Notes: a model not told the origin generated them from the sequence alone. Counted from the stretch's first letter, positions 10,703-21,123 are shown. The stretch is 64,000 bases of DNA from Pseudidiomarina halophila (GCF_003987215.1 NZ_PIPW01000001.1:1116001-1180000); one strand, 5' to 3'. Translations and numbers: made by a program.

Positions 10703-13700
10703 TTAAGATGCTTCTGTCAAAGCAACAGCTTCATCGACATCGACCGCAACCAACCTTGATACACCAGGTTCCTGCATGGTGACACCGGCCAGATGCGAGG
10801 CCATTTCCATTGCCACCTTATTATGGCTGATGTAAATAAACTGTACTGTCTGTGACATTTCTTCTACCAGTCGGCAAAAACGGCCAACGTTGGCATCGTC
10901 TAATGGCGCATCAACCTCATCCAACAAACAAAATGGTGCAGGGTTGAGTCGAAAAATAGCAAAAACTAATGATAAAGCCGTCAGGGCTTTTTCACCACCC
11001 GATAACAGATGAATTGTGCTATTTTTCTTGCCCGGTGGCCGCGCCATAATCGCTACTCCTGTTTCGAGTAGATCATCTTCGGTAAGTTCCAAATAGGCAC
11101 TGCCGCCACCAAATACCTTAGGAAATAATTCCTGTAAACCACTGTTTACCGCATCAAAAGTAGTTTTAAAACGTTGCCGTGTTTCCCGATCAATTTTGCG
11201 AATGGCCGTATCTAACGTCTCCAGGCTCGAACTTAAGTCTTCATGTTGTTGATCGAGATAGGCTTTTCGTTCGCCCAGGGTTTCTGCTTCTTCAATTGCC
11301 GCCAGATTAATCGCGCCTAGCCTGGAGATTGCGCTTTGCAGGCGGTCAACTTCAGATTGCCAGAGTTTCTCTTCAGCTTCTTCCGGCAATTGTTCGAGGA
11401 TCGGTTTTAATGGCTGCTGCATCTCGTCAAGTACGGCGAGTACATTGCGCGTACGTTCCTGCAACGCAGCAAGCTCCATCTGTGCACTTTGTAATTGTTG
11501 TCGAGCTTTTTCAATACGTGTCTCGACACCTTTAGCTCCGCTGCTTACATCGCTCAACTGCTGTTCGATATCGGCCAGTTTATTGGCCCACTCGCGGCGC
11601 TCTTCGTCTACGCGTTCGCGTTGTTGCAGTAACTCTTCAAGTTGCAGCGCCTGAACTTCCAGTTGCTCTTGCTGATCCACGTCAGGATCGGACAGTAACT
11701 GCAATTGCTCCTGCGCTTGCCCTTGTTGTTGCTGCACGCGCTGCACTAGAGTTTGCATATGTTGCAGCTGGCTTTTCACCTGCTCTAATTGAAGTTTCTT
11801 ATCTTGCCATTGCTGCTGTCGCTGCTGCTGTGTCTCACGCAACTGACTGCGCTCACCCTGCAATAGCTCGCGTTTCTGCTGCCAGTCGTCATCACTTTGC
11901 TGATCCTGCTCCTGTTCGGCAAACTCAGCGAGTTGCAATGCTAACTCTTCGTGTTGCAACTGCAGTTCTTCAGCCTGCTCATCGAGTTCGCTGCGGCGTT
12001 CCATTAACGCAGCCAGCTTAGCCTCCAGTGCTTGCTGTTGTTGTTTCTGCCATTGTTGCTTTTCGCGCCAGGTCGCAAGCTCTGCTTGTCGTTCACTATG
12101 CTGTTCACGTTGTTGCTGCAGCTCGGCGTCGAGCTTATCCCGTTCAGATTTTAGTCGCTGTAATTTCTGTTCTAAGTCTGCAATACCGGCAACCACCTGC
12201 TCCAGCTCTGATTCCATTTGCGTCAATTGTTGCTGTTGTAACAATTGGCTATCTGCCGCCTCGATCTGCGCCGCCTGGTAACCAGCAGCTGACCAGACTT
12301 CTCCTTTTGGCGTCAGGGCATAAGCCCATTGGGCATCGTCAAGTTTCGCTTGTGCTTCTTCAGCGTTACTAACTAACGCAACCTGTTGCGCCCATGGCCA
12401 GCGATTTAGTGGTGCAGCTAAAACACTCGCAAGACTTCCTGTTGGAGCTGCATGCTCTGCTAAAACGACTAATCGTGTGCCGAGCTGCTGTGGCCAAACG
12501 TCTGGTGCAGCAGCTACCACATAAGCATCCAGCCAGTCAGCAGCAAGCTGCTCGACCGCAAACCGCCAATCATCAGAGACACTCAGTATGTCGCGCACCT
12601 GTCCACTGTGCTGTACCCCATGTTCGTTCAGCCAGCTCGCCAGAGCTTGCGGCCAGTCGTGTGCCTGCGACGCTTCAAGCAGCGTTCGCAACGAGCTCTG
12701 CCGACCTAACAGTTGCTGCTCAGCCTGACGTTGCTGCCTAAGCTCTTGCTCATTAGTGTCTCGCTGCTGGCGGAGCTGCTGCTGTTTCTCTAATAAGCTC
12801 TGCAGCAATGCTTCGCTTTCGCGGAAGTGTTGTTCTGCCTGTGCTAATTCTGCCTCAGCAGCGTTATCACGCAACCCCTGTAGCTCTTGTTGTAACTGTT
12901 GTTGTTGTTGCTGCAGATCCTGATGTTGCTGTTGTACCCGTTGGATTTGATCGGCTGCGCGTTCATGCTGTAACCGCAACTGCTGACCACGTTCGCGCTG
13001 CTGCTGTTGTGCTGTTAGGTGTGCCTGATAGTCATTTTGCAACTTTAACCAGGCTTCTTCATGATCATTGAACTGCTGCTGGGCTTGCTGCGCCAGCGCC
13101 TCTGCTTCTTCCAGCTCGGGCTCGAGCTCGCCAAGTTGCAACTTCAATTCGGTCGCTTGTTCAACGTCACGCTGATACGTCTCATCCAACTGTTCCAGTT
13201 CTGCGCGCAATTGTTGTTGTCGTTGTTCACGTTGTTGCAGCTGTTGCCGGGCGCTTTGTAACTGGTGTTCGGTGCGCGTAATATCGTTACCGAGGTGGTA
13301 GAAACGTTGCTGGATTTCGTCCAGTTTTGCTTTGGTTTCTGCGGCTTGCTCTCTTAATTCAAGGGTGCCGCGCTCGCTGCCGCGTTGCTCAGCAATCCAG
13401 CGCTCAAGCTCAGCTTCGTGTTCGCGAATCGTCTGCCGCAGCCGATCAGCCTGCTGCTCATGAGCGAGCCATTTTAACGCCTGTAGTTCAGCTTTAAATT
13501 TGCGTTCTTGTTTTTTTAAGTCTTTATAGCGTCGCGCTGCTGCCGCTTGTCGCTGCAATTTGTCCAGTTGGCTGCCGAGCTCATCACGCACATCGTTCAA
13601 GCGCTCTAAATTGTCGCGGGTATGCTGCATCCGATTTTCGGTTTCCCGGCGCCGTTCCTTGTATTTCGAAATGCCTGCCGCTTCTTCAATAAAGACCCGC

Positions 13701-14179
13701 AACTCCTGGGGTTTAGATTCGATTAAGCGCGAGATCATCCCTTGCTCAATAATCGCATAGCTGCGTGGCCCCAAACCAGTGCCTAAAAATAAATCGGTGA
13801 TATCACGACGACGACATTTACTGGCATTAAGAAAATAATCAGAACGACCATCGCGGGTGACTAAGCGCTTCACAGAAATTTCCGCGTAGTTTGCGTACTC
13901 CCCCTGAATTCGACCGTCGGAATTATCAAAAACCAGTTCGACACTTGCCTGTGATACCGGCTTTCGCGCGCCCGAACCGTTGAAAATGACATCTGTCATA
14001 GCGTCGCCGCGCAGATTTTTCGCTGAGCTTTCGCCCAAAACCCAGCGCACGGCATCAATCACATTCGACTTACCACAACCGTTTGGCCCGACAACACAGG
14101 TCATCTGGTGCGGAAACGGCACTTTGGTCGCGTCGACAAATGATTTGAAACCAACAAGTTTGATGTGTTTTAGGCGCAT
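10703..14179 (-). CDS. smc: chromosome segregation protein SMC
   Basis: Condensin ATPase that organises and separates chromosomes, working with ScpA and ScpB, both encoded at 56.8-58.2 kb. The Walker A motif GPNGCGKS is at residues 31-38. Two very long Gln/Glu-rich coiled coils (about 170-495 and 650-1000) flank a hinge at about 500-645. The ABC signature LSGGEK begins near residue 1059 and the Walker B LLDEVDAP is at 1085-1092. The 1158 residues are typical. The coiled-coil stretches are extremely rich in CAG/CAA codons, which produces long spurious frames on the other strand. The gene is followed by zipA and ligA and is divergent from cysZ. Confidence 0.97.
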   Translation of the reverse strand: MRLKHIKLVGFKSFVDATKVPFPHQMTCVVGPNGCGKSNVIDAVRWVLGESSAKNLRGDAMTDVIFNGSGARKPVSQASVELVFDNSDGRIQGEYANYAEISVKRLVTRDGRSDYFLNASKCRRRDITDLFLGTGLGPRSYAIIEQGMISRLIESKPQELRVFIEEAAGISKYKERRRETENRMQHTRDNLERLNDVRDELGSQLDKLQRQAAAARRYKDLKKQERKFKAELQALKWLAHEQQADRLRQTIREHEAELERWIAEQRGSERGTLELREQAAETKAKLDEIQQRFYHLGNDITRTEHQLQSARQQLQQREQRQQQLRAELEQLDETYQRDVEQATELKLQLGELEPELEEAEALAQQAQQQFNDHEEAWLKLQNDYQAHLTAQQQQRERGQQLRLQHERAADQIQRVQQQHQDLQQQQQQLQQELQGLRDNAAEAELAQAEQHFRESEALLQSLLEKQQQLRQQRDTNEQELRQQRQAEQQLLGRQSSLRTLLEASQAHDWPQALASWLNEHGVQHSGQVRDILSVSDDWRFAVEQLAADWLDAYVVAAAPDVWPQQLGTRLVVLAEHAAPTGSLASVLAAPLNRWPWAQQVALVSNAEEAQAKLDDAQWAYALTPKGEVWSAAGYQAAQIEAADSQLLQQQQLTQMESELEQVVAGIADLEQKLQRLKSERDKLDAELQQQREQHSERQAELATWREKQQWQKQQQQALEAKLAALMERRSELDEQAEELQLQHEELALQLAEFAEQEQDQQSDDDWQQKRELLQGERSQLRETQQQRQQQWQDKKLQLEQVKSQLQHMQTLVQRVQQQQGQAQEQLQLLSDPDVDQQEQLEVQALQLEELLQQRERVDEERREWANKLADIEQQLSDVSSGAKGVETRIEKARQQLQSAQMELAALQERTRNVLAVLDEMQQPLKPILEQLPEEAEEKLWQSEVDRLQSAISRLGAINLAAIEEAETLGERKAYLDQQHEDLSSSLETLDTAIRKIDRETRQRFKTTFDAVNSGLQELFPKVFGGGSAYLELTEDDLLETGVAIMARPPGKKNSTIHLLSGGEKALTALSLVFAIFRLNPAPFCLLDEVDAPLDDANVGRFCRLVEEMSQTVQFIYISHNKVAMEMASHLAGVTMQEPGVSRLVAVDVDEAVALTEAS

Positions 14180-14214
14180 TCGGTTTGCAGCTGCTTTGTT
14201 ATTGTTGTCCGTTC

Positions 14215-14242
14215 ATAATGCTAGATTTTGTAACATTTTCAA
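14215..14242 (-). promoter_or_regulatory. candidate promoter of the smc-zipA-ligA operon
   Basis: On the minus strand TTGAAA (14237-14242) and CATTAT (14215-14220) are 16 bases apart, about 35 bases upstream of the smc ATG. The -10 box matches only four of six consensus positions, so this is tentative. Confidence 0.35.
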
Positions 14243-14324
14243 GGGGAGGTTAACTAGTATAAGCTCGTATACTGCGTAAAGCTTTAGCAAACACAGACTT
14301 GCTCGACTGATAAAGGAGTAAAGA

Positions 14325-15065
14325 ATGCCTCCAGCTGCTTACAGTGAATTTGGTGCCAGTTACGTTGCACGAGGTTTTGAACTTGCGTTTCAAAAAGGCG
14401 TGCGACGGTACGCGTTGATTCCGTTGAGCATTAATATCGTACTATTTAGTGTCGCGATTTACTTTATTTTTCATTATACCGCGCTCTGGGTTGCCGATCT
14501 GGTAGCCTGGTTGCCGCAATGGCTGCAATGGCTGGAGATTATCATCTGGCCGCTGATCATTATCGGTGTCTTGTTGTTATTCGCACTCACGTTTACCAGT
14601 GTGGCTAACATAATTGCTTCGCCGTTTAACAGTTTACTCGCCGAAAAGGTGGAGGAGCGACTCACTGGTGTTACTGTTCCAGGTGGTGGTGTCGCGGGCA
14701 TGATTAAAGATATCCCTCGTACGCTGGGTCGGGAAATGCAAAAGCTGGTCTATTTCATCCCGCGTACGCTTGGTTTTCTGCTATTGCTGGTATTCATTCC
14801 GGTAGTCGGTCAGATCCTTTGGATCTTGTGGGGTGGCTGGATGATGACCATTCAGTATGCGGATTATGCGTTCGACAATCACAAAGTACCTTTTCGGGCC
14901 ATGCGTACAAGTCTTCACAACCATCAGGGTAAAAGTTTGAGTTTTGGTGTAGTCGTTGCATTTTTAGCCTCTGTACCGGTCATTAACTTAATCATGATCC
15001 CGATCGCTGTATGCGGCTCTACCGCCATGTGGGTAGATCATATGCGCGAACAAAATTTACCCTAG
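14325..15065 (+). CDS. cysZ: sulfate transporter CysZ
   Basis: Inner-membrane protein of 246 residues in the CysZ/EI24 family, a high-affinity proton-driven sulfate importer feeding cysteine synthesis. Hydrophobic segments lie at about 28-55, 66-100, 142-175 and 203-235, with the conserved NSLLAEKVEE loop between the second and third. A GGAG ribosome site sits eight bases before the ATG. Its place beside zipA/ligA matches E. coli, except that smc intervenes. The sulfur regulator cysB is also in the window (24.5 kb). Confidence 0.92.
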   Translation: MPPAAYSEFGASYVARGFELAFQKGVRRYALIPLSINIVLFSVAIYFIFHYTALWVADLVAWLPQWLQWLEIIIWPLIIIGVLLLFALTFTSVANIIASPFNSLLAEKVEERLTGVTVPGGGVAGMIKDIPRTLGREMQKLVYFIPRTLGFLLLLVFIPVVGQILWILWGGWMMTIQYADYAFDNHKVPFRAMRTSLHNHQGKSLSFGVVVAFLASVPVINLIMIPIAVCGSTAMWVDHMREQNLP

Positions 15066-15125
15066 CGCAACGGCCACGCAATGGTTATGATGGTTAACTT
15101 CTTGTTAGCCATTGAGGTTTGCCCG

Positions 15126-15944
15126 GTGCGTTTAGTTCGCCGTTTTGCGATAACCCTACTGCTGCTTCTGGGCATTACCCCCAGTCTGCAGGCAGATGAT
15201 ATTGAAATATATTGGGGCGTTAACAACGCTCCACCGTTTCATATTGCTGAAGGGTATTTCGCAAATCAGGGCGTTTGTGACGTTATGGTCGAAGCCTTTA
15301 AACGCGCCCTACCCAAAACCAAACAAACAATCCGACGCTATCCGCAGGGCCGCATTGCAGCATTAATCCGGCAAGGTGATGATTTGTGCTTCCCGTGCGT
15401 GATTAGACGCGAAGATGACACTAAGGTGGCGTATTACTCAGACACTGTGCTTGCATATCCTGCGCATGGCATAATTACCCGCCCTGGATTAGCCCAGGAT
15501 TTTACCGAAAAATATGGTAACCCTGTGGATTTTGTCGAACTTCTGAAAACCGGGAAATATCGTTTTGGGCAGCCCATGGGTCGCCGCTATGGCACGTTGC
15601 AACCCTACATCGAGAGGTTCTTATACAATACCTCGCGATTCAGCGAAATATCTGGCTCAGATGCTAATGCCAACATGCTGGCGATGGTTAACGCTAAGCG
15701 TCTGGACTTTGTCATCGATTATCCAATGCTGCTTAATTACCATAGTGAAATACTGCCAATCGAACTGGTCTTTTTGCCGATAAAGCAAAATTACGCAGAG
15801 ACCGTCGAAGGCGCTGTTGCTTGTCCGGCAACGCCCTGGGGTAAAAAAGCCATAGAGCATATTAACAGTGCTATTCCGGCAGTCATTCAGGATGCCGAAT
15901 TACGCATTGCAAAAGATCGTTGGCTTCTGCCACAGAACCCGTAA
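15126..15944 (+). CDS. periplasmic substrate-binding-like protein (SBP family 3 fold)
   Basis: I choose the GTG at 15126 because GAGG lies eight bases upstream and the product then opens with a clean Sec signal (residues 1-23, cleaved after LQA). Upstream ATGs at 15081-15090 lack a ribosome site and would put an odd stretch before the signal. The 272-residue protein resembles the TIGR02285-type extracellular solute-binding proteins: an IYWGVNNAPPF start of the mature chain and a YPQGRIAALIRQGDDLC segment. A CFPC pair follows that segment. No permease genes are adjacent, so it may sense or scavenge rather than feed an ABC importer. Ligand unknown. Confidence 0.75.
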   Translation: MRLVRRFAITLLLLLGITPSLQADDIEIYWGVNNAPPFHIAEGYFANQGVCDVMVEAFKRALPKTKQTIRRYPQGRIAALIRQGDDLCFPCVIRREDDTKVAYYSDTVLAYPAHGIITRPGLAQDFTEKYGNPVDFVELLKTGKYRFGQPMGRRYGTLQPYIERFLYNTSRFSEISGSDANANMLAMVNAKRLDFVIDYPMLLNYHSEILPIELVFLPIKQNYAETVEGAVACPATPWGKKAIEHINSAIPAVIQDAELRIAKDRWLLPQNP

Positions 15945-15996
15945 AATAGAGCCCCTGTTGCGCTCGTAGCGCGTTCACCAACAACGGCTTTATACA

Positions 15997-16821
15997 ATGC
16001 ATGTATTTTCTTCATCTCTAGCGACGGTTGCAGCTTTAACCCTTGCCTGCGCGAGCTCCTTGGTTACCTCTGACGCACATGCCTGGGGCAAAACTGGCCA
16101 CCGGATTACCGGCAAAATTGCCGAAGCCTATTTAACCGATGAAGCGCGTGCGGCCATCCAGGCGCTGCTGGGTCCGGAATCGTTGGCCGAGGCCTCGACT
16201 TATGCCGATGAAATGCGCTCTAATCCAAGTACCTTCTGGCAGGAAACCGCAGGGCCATTTCATTATGTAACCCTGCAGCAACCACACCACTATCATGCCG
16301 AAGACGAGCCACCGCAAGGTGATGCTATGAGTGCGTTGAGTGATTTCACTGCAACCCTGCAAAATCCTGATGCGACCCGCGAGGAAAAACAGCTCGCGTT
16401 GCGCTTCATCGTGCACATCATCGGCGATCTACATCAACCTTTGCACGTAGGCTCCGCAGCCCTAAATGATCGCGGTGGCAATGACGTTAAAGTGGTCTTC
16501 TTTGGCGAGCAGAGCAATCTGCACCGGGTCTGGGATTCCGGCCTCGTTGACCATCAACAGCTGTCTTACAGCGAGTTTTCAGACTGGCTACAGCGCAAAA
16601 TATCAACTCCGCAAGCACAGTCGTGGGCAACTCCTGATCCGTACGCCTGGATTAACGAAAGCTCAAAACTGCGGGACGAAGTCTATCCGGCTACAGACGA
16701 ACCCTATTTAAGCTGGGATTACGTGTATAATTACACGCCTATAATGAAACAGCGTTTACAACAAGGTGGTGTACGCATCGCTGCCTATTTAAATCACGTA
16801 TTTGCAGAAAACCAAGGTTAA
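15997..16821 (+). CDS. S1/P1 family nuclease, secreted
   Basis: Zinc-dependent single-strand nuclease/3'-nucleotidase family. A Sec signal occupies residues 1-29 and ends AHA, exposing Trp30 as the mature N-terminus. In P1 nuclease Trp1 and His6 of the mature chain bind zinc, and here His35 is exactly mature position 6 (WGKTGH). Other expected ligands are visible in the [13 protein letters not shown] segment, GGNDVKV, and LHRVWDSGL. Length is 274 residues. The likely role is extracellular or periplasmic DNA/RNA breakdown for phosphate and nucleoside uptake. The stop is one base from the rimO start. Confidence 0.93.
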   Translation: MHVFSSSLATVAALTLACASSLVTSDAHAWGKTGHRITGKIAEAYLTDEARAAIQALLGPESLAEASTYADEMRSNPSTFWQETAGPFHYVTLQQPHHYHAEDEPPQGDAMSALSDFTATLQNPDATREEKQLALRFIVHIIGDLHQPLHVGSAALNDRGGNDVKVVFFGEQSNLHRVWDSGLVDHQQLSYSEFSDWLQRKISTPQAQSWATPDPYAWINESSKLRDEVYPATDEPYLSWDYVYNYTPIMKQRLQQGGVRIAAYLNHVFAENQG

Positions 16822-16822
16822 T

Positions 16823-18178
16823 ATGAGTGTTGAAACTTTTTCTCCGGTGACGCCAACTGTGGCGACTCAGCCAAAAATCGGTTTTGTTAGCCTCGGCTGC
16901 CCAAAAAACCTGGTCGATTCTGAGCGCATCCTGACCCAGTTGCGCACCGAAGGCTATGACATTGTCAACACCTATGACAATGCCGATATGGTGATAGTAA
17001 ACACCTGTGGTTTTATCGATAGCGCGGTACAAGAATCTCTTGATGCTATCGGTGAGGCTCTGAATGAGAATGGTAAGGTCATTGTCACCGGCTGTTTAGG
17101 GGCTAAAGACGATGAGATCCGTGAAGTGCATCCCAATGTACTCGCCATTACTGGTCCTCATGCCTACGAAGAAGTAATGGGTCATGTGCACACCTACGTG
17201 CCAAAGCCTGAAACTATTCCTTTTGAAACTTTAGTACCTGAAACCGGCGTGAAGCTGACGCCCCGGCATTTTGCTTACCTGAAAATTTCCGAGGGTTGTA
17301 ACCACCGTTGTACCTTCTGCATTATTCCGTCCATGCGCGGCGATCTTGTTAGCCGCCCTGTCGGCGATGTTCTTGCCGAAGCCCAGCGGTTGGCTAATGC
17401 CGGTGTTAAAGAATTGCTCGTCATTTCGCAGGACACCAGCGCCTATGGCGTCGATGTAAAACATAAAACCGGATTCTGGGACGGACAACCGGTTAAAACC
17501 CGCATGCTGGAACTGTGCGAAGCTCTGGGTAAGCTCGGTATTTGGGTGCGCCTGCATTACGTTTACCCCTATCCATCGGTCGATGACGTTATTCCTCTGA
17601 TGGCTGAAGGTAAATTGCTACCTTATCTGGATATTCCGTTACAGCACGCAAACAAGCGAATTTTACGGTTGATGAAGCGCCCGGGCTCTGCCGATCGCAC
17701 CTTAGAACGCATTCAGAACTGGCGTAAGATCTGTCCTGATCTGACGATTCGCAGCACTTTTATTGTTGGCTTCCCGGGTGAAACGGAAGAAGAATTTGCC
17801 GAACTGTTGCAGTTTTTGCGCGATGCCAAACTTGATCGGGTAGGCTGCTTTACCTATTCCGACGTTGAAGGTGCCAAAGCCAATGATTTACCGGATCCGG
17901 TGCCAGAAGAGATCAAGCAGGAGCGCTACGCGCGCTTCATGGAAGTGCAACAGGAAATTAGTGCCGCACGTCTGCAGCAAAAAATCGGTCGCACCCTGCA
18001 GGTATTGATCGATGAAGTTGACGACGAAGGCGCCATTGGCCGTAGTTACGCAGACGCTCCGGAAATCGATGGCCTGGTCTTTCTCAACGGCGAATATGAC
18101 GTCAAACCTGGTGACATGGTTAACGTGCGTATCGAACACGCCGATGAATATGACCTGTGGGGAACGATAGCGAGTTAG
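16823..18178 (+). CDS. rimO: ribosomal protein S12 methylthiotransferase RimO
   Basis: Radical-SAM enzyme that adds a methylthio group to an aspartate of ribosomal protein S12. The N-terminal UPF0004 domain has SLGCPKN (Cys26) and further cysteines binding one 4Fe-4S cluster. The radical-SAM motif is C159-x3-C163-x2-C166. A C-terminal TRAM domain ends the 452-residue chain. The ATG at 16823 has AAGG upstream; an in-frame TTG at 16802 would add seven residues inside the previous gene. The stop lies inside a perfect hairpin shared with the convergent rmuC stop. Confidence 0.97.
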   Translation: MSVETFSPVTPTVATQPKIGFVSLGCPKNLVDSERILTQLRTEGYDIVNTYDNADMVIVNTCGFIDSAVQESLDAIGEALNENGKVIVTGCLGAKDDEIREVHPNVLAITGPHAYEEVMGHVHTYVPKPETIPFETLVPETGVKLTPRHFAYLKISEGCNHRCTFCIIPSMRGDLVSRPVGDVLAEAQRLANAGVKELLVISQDTSAYGVDVKHKTGFWDGQPVKTRMLELCEALGKLGIWVRLHYVYPYPSVDDVIPLMAEGKLLPYLDIPLQHANKRILRLMKRPGSADRTLERIQNWRKICPDLTIRSTFIVGFPGETEEEFAELLQFLRDAKLDRVGCFTYSDVEGAKANDLPDPVPEEIKQERYARFMEVQQEISAARLQQKIGRTLQVLIDEVDDEGAIGRSYADAPEIDGLVFLNGEYDVKPGDMVNVRIEHADEYDLWGTIAS

Positions 18179-18191
18179 GACTCGCTATCGT
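18164..18191. repeat. perfect 12-bp hairpin over convergent rimO/rmuC stop codons
   Basis: ACGATAGCGAGT (18164-18175), loop TAGG, and ACTCGCTATCGT (18180-18191) pair perfectly. The rimO TAG and the rmuC TAA sit in or next to the loop. There is no T-tract on either side, so it is not a canonical intrinsic terminator, but it can fold at both mRNA ends. Confidence 0.85.
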
Positions 18192-19554
18192 CGTCGAGTA
18201 ACTTGTTGTCGAGTTTCTTCGAACTCTGCACACCCATCTCTTTAAACTTCTCGACCCGGCCAACTAAGTTGCCACGCCCGGTCGAGAGCTTATTCATAGC
18301 GCCATCGTAATTTCTTCGTGCCGAATCCAAGCTGTTGCCAATCTTTTGCATATCGTCGATAAAGCCAACGAACTTGTCGTAAAGTTTACCTGCGTCCGTG
18401 GCAATTTGCTGTGCGTTACGGTTTTGATACTCGTACTGCCAGATGTTATTCACGGTGCGTAACGCAACCAACAGATTGGTGGGGCTCACCAGCATAATAT
18501 TATTATCCAGCGCCAGTCGGATCAGCTCAGGATCGCGGTCAACTGCGAGCAAAAACGCCGGCTCAATCGGAATAAACATCAGCACATAATCAAGGGTGCG
18601 AACGCTTTCCAGCTGCTGGTAGTTTTTCTTACCCAGGCCTTTGATGTGCACACGCAGTGAATTGACATGTTCATTCAGCGCCGCTTCACGGGCCTGATCG
18701 TCGTCACTGTTGAAATAGCGCTCATAGGCGACCAGCGAAACTTTTGAGTCGATAACGACGTCTTTATCGTTGGGCAAATGAACCACAACATCAGGCTTAA
18801 ACGACTTACCATCCTCATCGCGGTGGTGACTCTGGGTCTCATATTCATTACCTTCGCGCAGCCCCGATTGACTAAGAATGCGCTCCAGTACCACTTCCCC
18901 CCAGTTGCCCTGAGTCTTGGTATCACCTTTTAACGCTTTGGTCAGCGCCTCAGCTTCGCTGGCCATTTGTTTGTTCAGGTCCTGCAATGAGGTGATCTGC
19001 TGAGTCAGCGAGGCACGCTGTTTAAGCTCCTCGGTGTACTGTGATTCCACCTGCTTTTTGAACGCTTCTAGCTGTTGTTTGAATGGCGCCAGCGTGGTCT
19101 CCAGCGTGGTCTTGCTGTTTTGCTGCAAGCGCTCGGATTTTTGTTCGAAAATCTGTTGCGCCAAACGCTCAAATTCTTTTTTCAAACGCTCTTCGCTGGC
19201 TTCCAGCAACTGCTGTTTTTCCTCAGCATGCTTCAGCGTACTCTCAAGCTGACTTTGCGATGCAGCTAAGTCAGCTTGCAACTGACTACGCTGTTGTTGC
19301 GCGTGTTGCAGCTGTTGCTCCAGCTGCTCGTGCCGCAACTGGGTCTGCTGCAATTGCTGTTGGTTGCGCTGCTCGCTGCGTTCGGCATCCTGCTCAAGCT
19401 GTTGTTCCCGCTGCTGTGCGACGGCTTGCTGATGGGCCATTTCCTGCCTTAGTCGCGCCAGCTTAGGGCGTTGCACTGCCCAACCTATCAAACAGCCGGC
19501 TGCCAGAGCGCCAGCGCCAGCAGCGAGCCATTGCCACAGCAACAAGTTAAGCAT
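18175..19554 (-). CDS. rmuC: DNA recombination protein RmuC
   Basis: Predicted nuclease-like protein that limits recombination between short inverted repeats. An N-terminal membrane helix (residues 2-24) is followed by a Gln-rich coiled coil to about residue 200 and the conserved RmuC domain (about 205-440) containing [12 protein letters not shown] and [19 protein letters not shown]. 459 residues, a typical length. Its start overlaps the upstream fumarase stop by eight bases, suggesting cotranscription. Its stop overlaps that of rimO by four bases in the convergent direction. Confidence 0.94.
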   Translation of the reverse strand: MLNLLLWQWLAAGAGALAAGCLIGWAVQRPKLARLRQEMAHQQAVAQQREQQLEQDAERSEQRNQQQLQQTQLRHEQLEQQLQHAQQQRSQLQADLAASQSQLESTLKHAEEKQQLLEASEERLKKEFERLAQQIFEQKSERLQQNSKTTLETTLAPFKQQLEAFKKQVESQYTEELKQRASLTQQITSLQDLNKQMASEAEALTKALKGDTKTQGNWGEVVLERILSQSGLREGNEYETQSHHRDEDGKSFKPDVVVHLPNDKDVVIDSKVSLVAYERYFNSDDDQAREAALNEHVNSLRVHIKGLGKKNYQQLESVRTLDYVLMFIPIEPAFLLAVDRDPELIRLALDNNIMLVSPTNLLVALRTVNNIWQYEYQNRNAQQIATDAGKLYDKFVGFIDDMQKIGNSLDSARRNYDGAMNKLSTGRGNLVGRVEKFKEMGVQSSKKLDNKLLDDDSES

Positions 19555-21058
19555 CGGCAGCTTCCAGCTTCACACGCCAGATGGCAGGCCCGGTTTCGTG
19601 CGCATTTTCACCAGTACTGTCGACCGCTACGGTGACTGGCATATCTTCTACATCAAACTCATAAATGGCTTCCATACCTAAATCCTCAAATGCCACGACT
19701 TTGGCTTTTTTGATTGCTTTCGCGACCAGGTAAGCCGCACCGCCGACCGCCATAAGGTAAACCGCTTTATGCTGCTTGATACTCTCGACTGTTGCAGGTC
19801 CGCGCTCAGCTTTACCGATCATGCCGAGAATGCCGGTTTTGTCCAGCATCAGGTCAGTAAACTTGTCCATACGGGTCGCGGTAGTAGGCCCTGCCGGCCC
19901 CACAACCTCGTCACCCACTGGATCGACCGGGCCAACGTAATAAATAAATTTATTGGTAAAATCGACCGGCAGAGTTTCGCCTTTGTCGAGCATGTCCTTA
20001 ATACGTTTGTGCGCGGCATCACGACCGGTCAGCATTTTGCCGGACAACAACACCGTTTCACCGGTTTTCCAGGTCTCGATGTCCGCCTGGGTAATTTCAT
20101 CTAGATTTACCCGCCGGGCGTCGTCGCCAAGCTCAAAGGTAATATCAGGCCAATCTTCCAGTTTTGGCGGCTGCAGATCGGCAGGACCTGACCCATCAAG
20201 GGTAAAATGCGCATGCCGGGTTGCTGCGCAATTTGGAATCAGGGTCACTGGCTTTGATGCAGCGTGGGTCGCTGCGGTTTTGATTTTTACGTCCATTACC
20301 GTGGTTACACCACCAAGCCCCTGGGCACCAATACCCAGCTTATTCACGCGTTCATAAATCTCTAAGCGCAGTTCCTCTTCGGCATTTTGTGGACCACGGT
20401 CAAGTAACTCCTGAATATCGACCGGATCCATTAAGGCTTCTTTTGCCAAAACTGCAGACTTTTCTGCAGTGCCGCCAATTCCGAGCCCAATCATCCCCGG
20501 CGGACACCAGCCGGCACCCAGTTTTGGCATGGTTTCCACCACCCAGTCAGCAATGGAATCGCTGGGGTTCAGCATGACCATTTTTGATTTGTTTTCCGAG
20601 CCGCCACCTTTAGCAGCGATCATCACTTCAACTTTATCGCCTGCCACCATATCGATATGCACCACCGCTGGGGTATTGTCGCCGGTGTTCTTGCGCTTGC
20701 CTGCCGGGTCGGCCACAATCGATGCGCGCAATGGATTTTCCGGGTTGGTGTAGGCCTGACGCGTGCCCTCATCTACCATTTGCTGGACCGTCATGTCGGT
20801 CTTGTCCCACTGCACTCCCATACCTACTTTGACAAAGCAGGTGACGATCCCGGTATCCTGACAGATCGGACGATGGCCTTGTGCGGCCATGCGGGAATTC
20901 GTTAGGACTTGCGCGATCGCATTTTTCGCCGCTTCACTTTCTTCTTTGTGATACGCCTTTTCCAGGGCTTGGACAAAATCCAGCGGGTGGTAATAGGAAA
21001 TATACTGCAGCGCGTCTGCGATGCTTTCAATGAAATCCGCTTGCCGAATGGTGGCCAT
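19547..21058 (-). CDS. fumA: class I fumarate hydratase
   Basis: Iron-sulfur fumarase interconverting fumarate and L-malate in the TCA cycle. The 503-residue protein has the fused alpha and beta regions of class I enzymes. Candidate cluster cysteines are in GHRPICQDTG (C66), AGWCPPGMIG and PNCAATRHAHF, and the C-terminal beta part carries the GPAGPTTATRMD substrate segment. No class II (FumC) signature is present. The ATG at 21056-21058 has GAGG about ten bases upstream. Downstream rmuC overlaps its end. Like other 4Fe-4S dehydratases it should be oxidant-sensitive. The A/B naming among E. coli isozymes is arbitrary here. Confidence 0.95.
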   Translation of the reverse strand: MATIRQADFIESIADALQYISYYHPLDFVQALEKAYHKEESEAAKNAIAQVLTNSRMAAQGHRPICQDTGIVTCFVKVGMGVQWDKTDMTVQQMVDEGTRQAYTNPENPLRASIVADPAGKRKNTGDNTPAVVHIDMVAGDKVEVMIAAKGGGSENKSKMVMLNPSDSIADWVVETMPKLGAGWCPPGMIGLGIGGTAEKSAVLAKEALMDPVDIQELLDRGPQNAEEELRLEIYERVNKLGIGAQGLGGVTTVMDVKIKTAATHAASKPVTLIPNCAATRHAHFTLDGSGPADLQPPKLEDWPDITFELGDDARRVNLDEITQADIETWKTGETVLLSGKMLTGRDAAHKRIKDMLDKGETLPVDFTNKFIYYVGPVDPVGDEVVGPAGPTTATRMDKFTDLMLDKTGILGMIGKAERGPATVESIKQHKAVYLMAVGGAAYLVAKAIKKAKVVAFEDLGMEAIYEFDVEDMPVTVAVDSTGENAHETGPAIWRVKLEAADA

Positions 21059-21094
21059 GACTACCTCTAACTCCTCGGGTTACAATTGGCCGCT

Positions 21095-21123
21095 ATCATA
21101 GCGTTTTCATTGCACGCTGACCA
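21095..21123 (-). promoter_or_regulatory. candidate promoter of fumarase-rmuC
   Basis: On the minus strand TGGTCA (21118-21123) and TATGAT (21095-21100) are 17 bases apart, ending about 37 bases before the fumarase ATG. The -10 box is good (5/6) and the -35 box moderate (4/6). Confidence 0.45.

Noticed and set aside
11329-13261. Several plus-strand open frames of 60-115 residues inside smc
   Set aside because: They are antisense readings of Gln-rich coiled-coil codons (CAG/CAA to CTG/TTG) with no ribosome sites and no family features.
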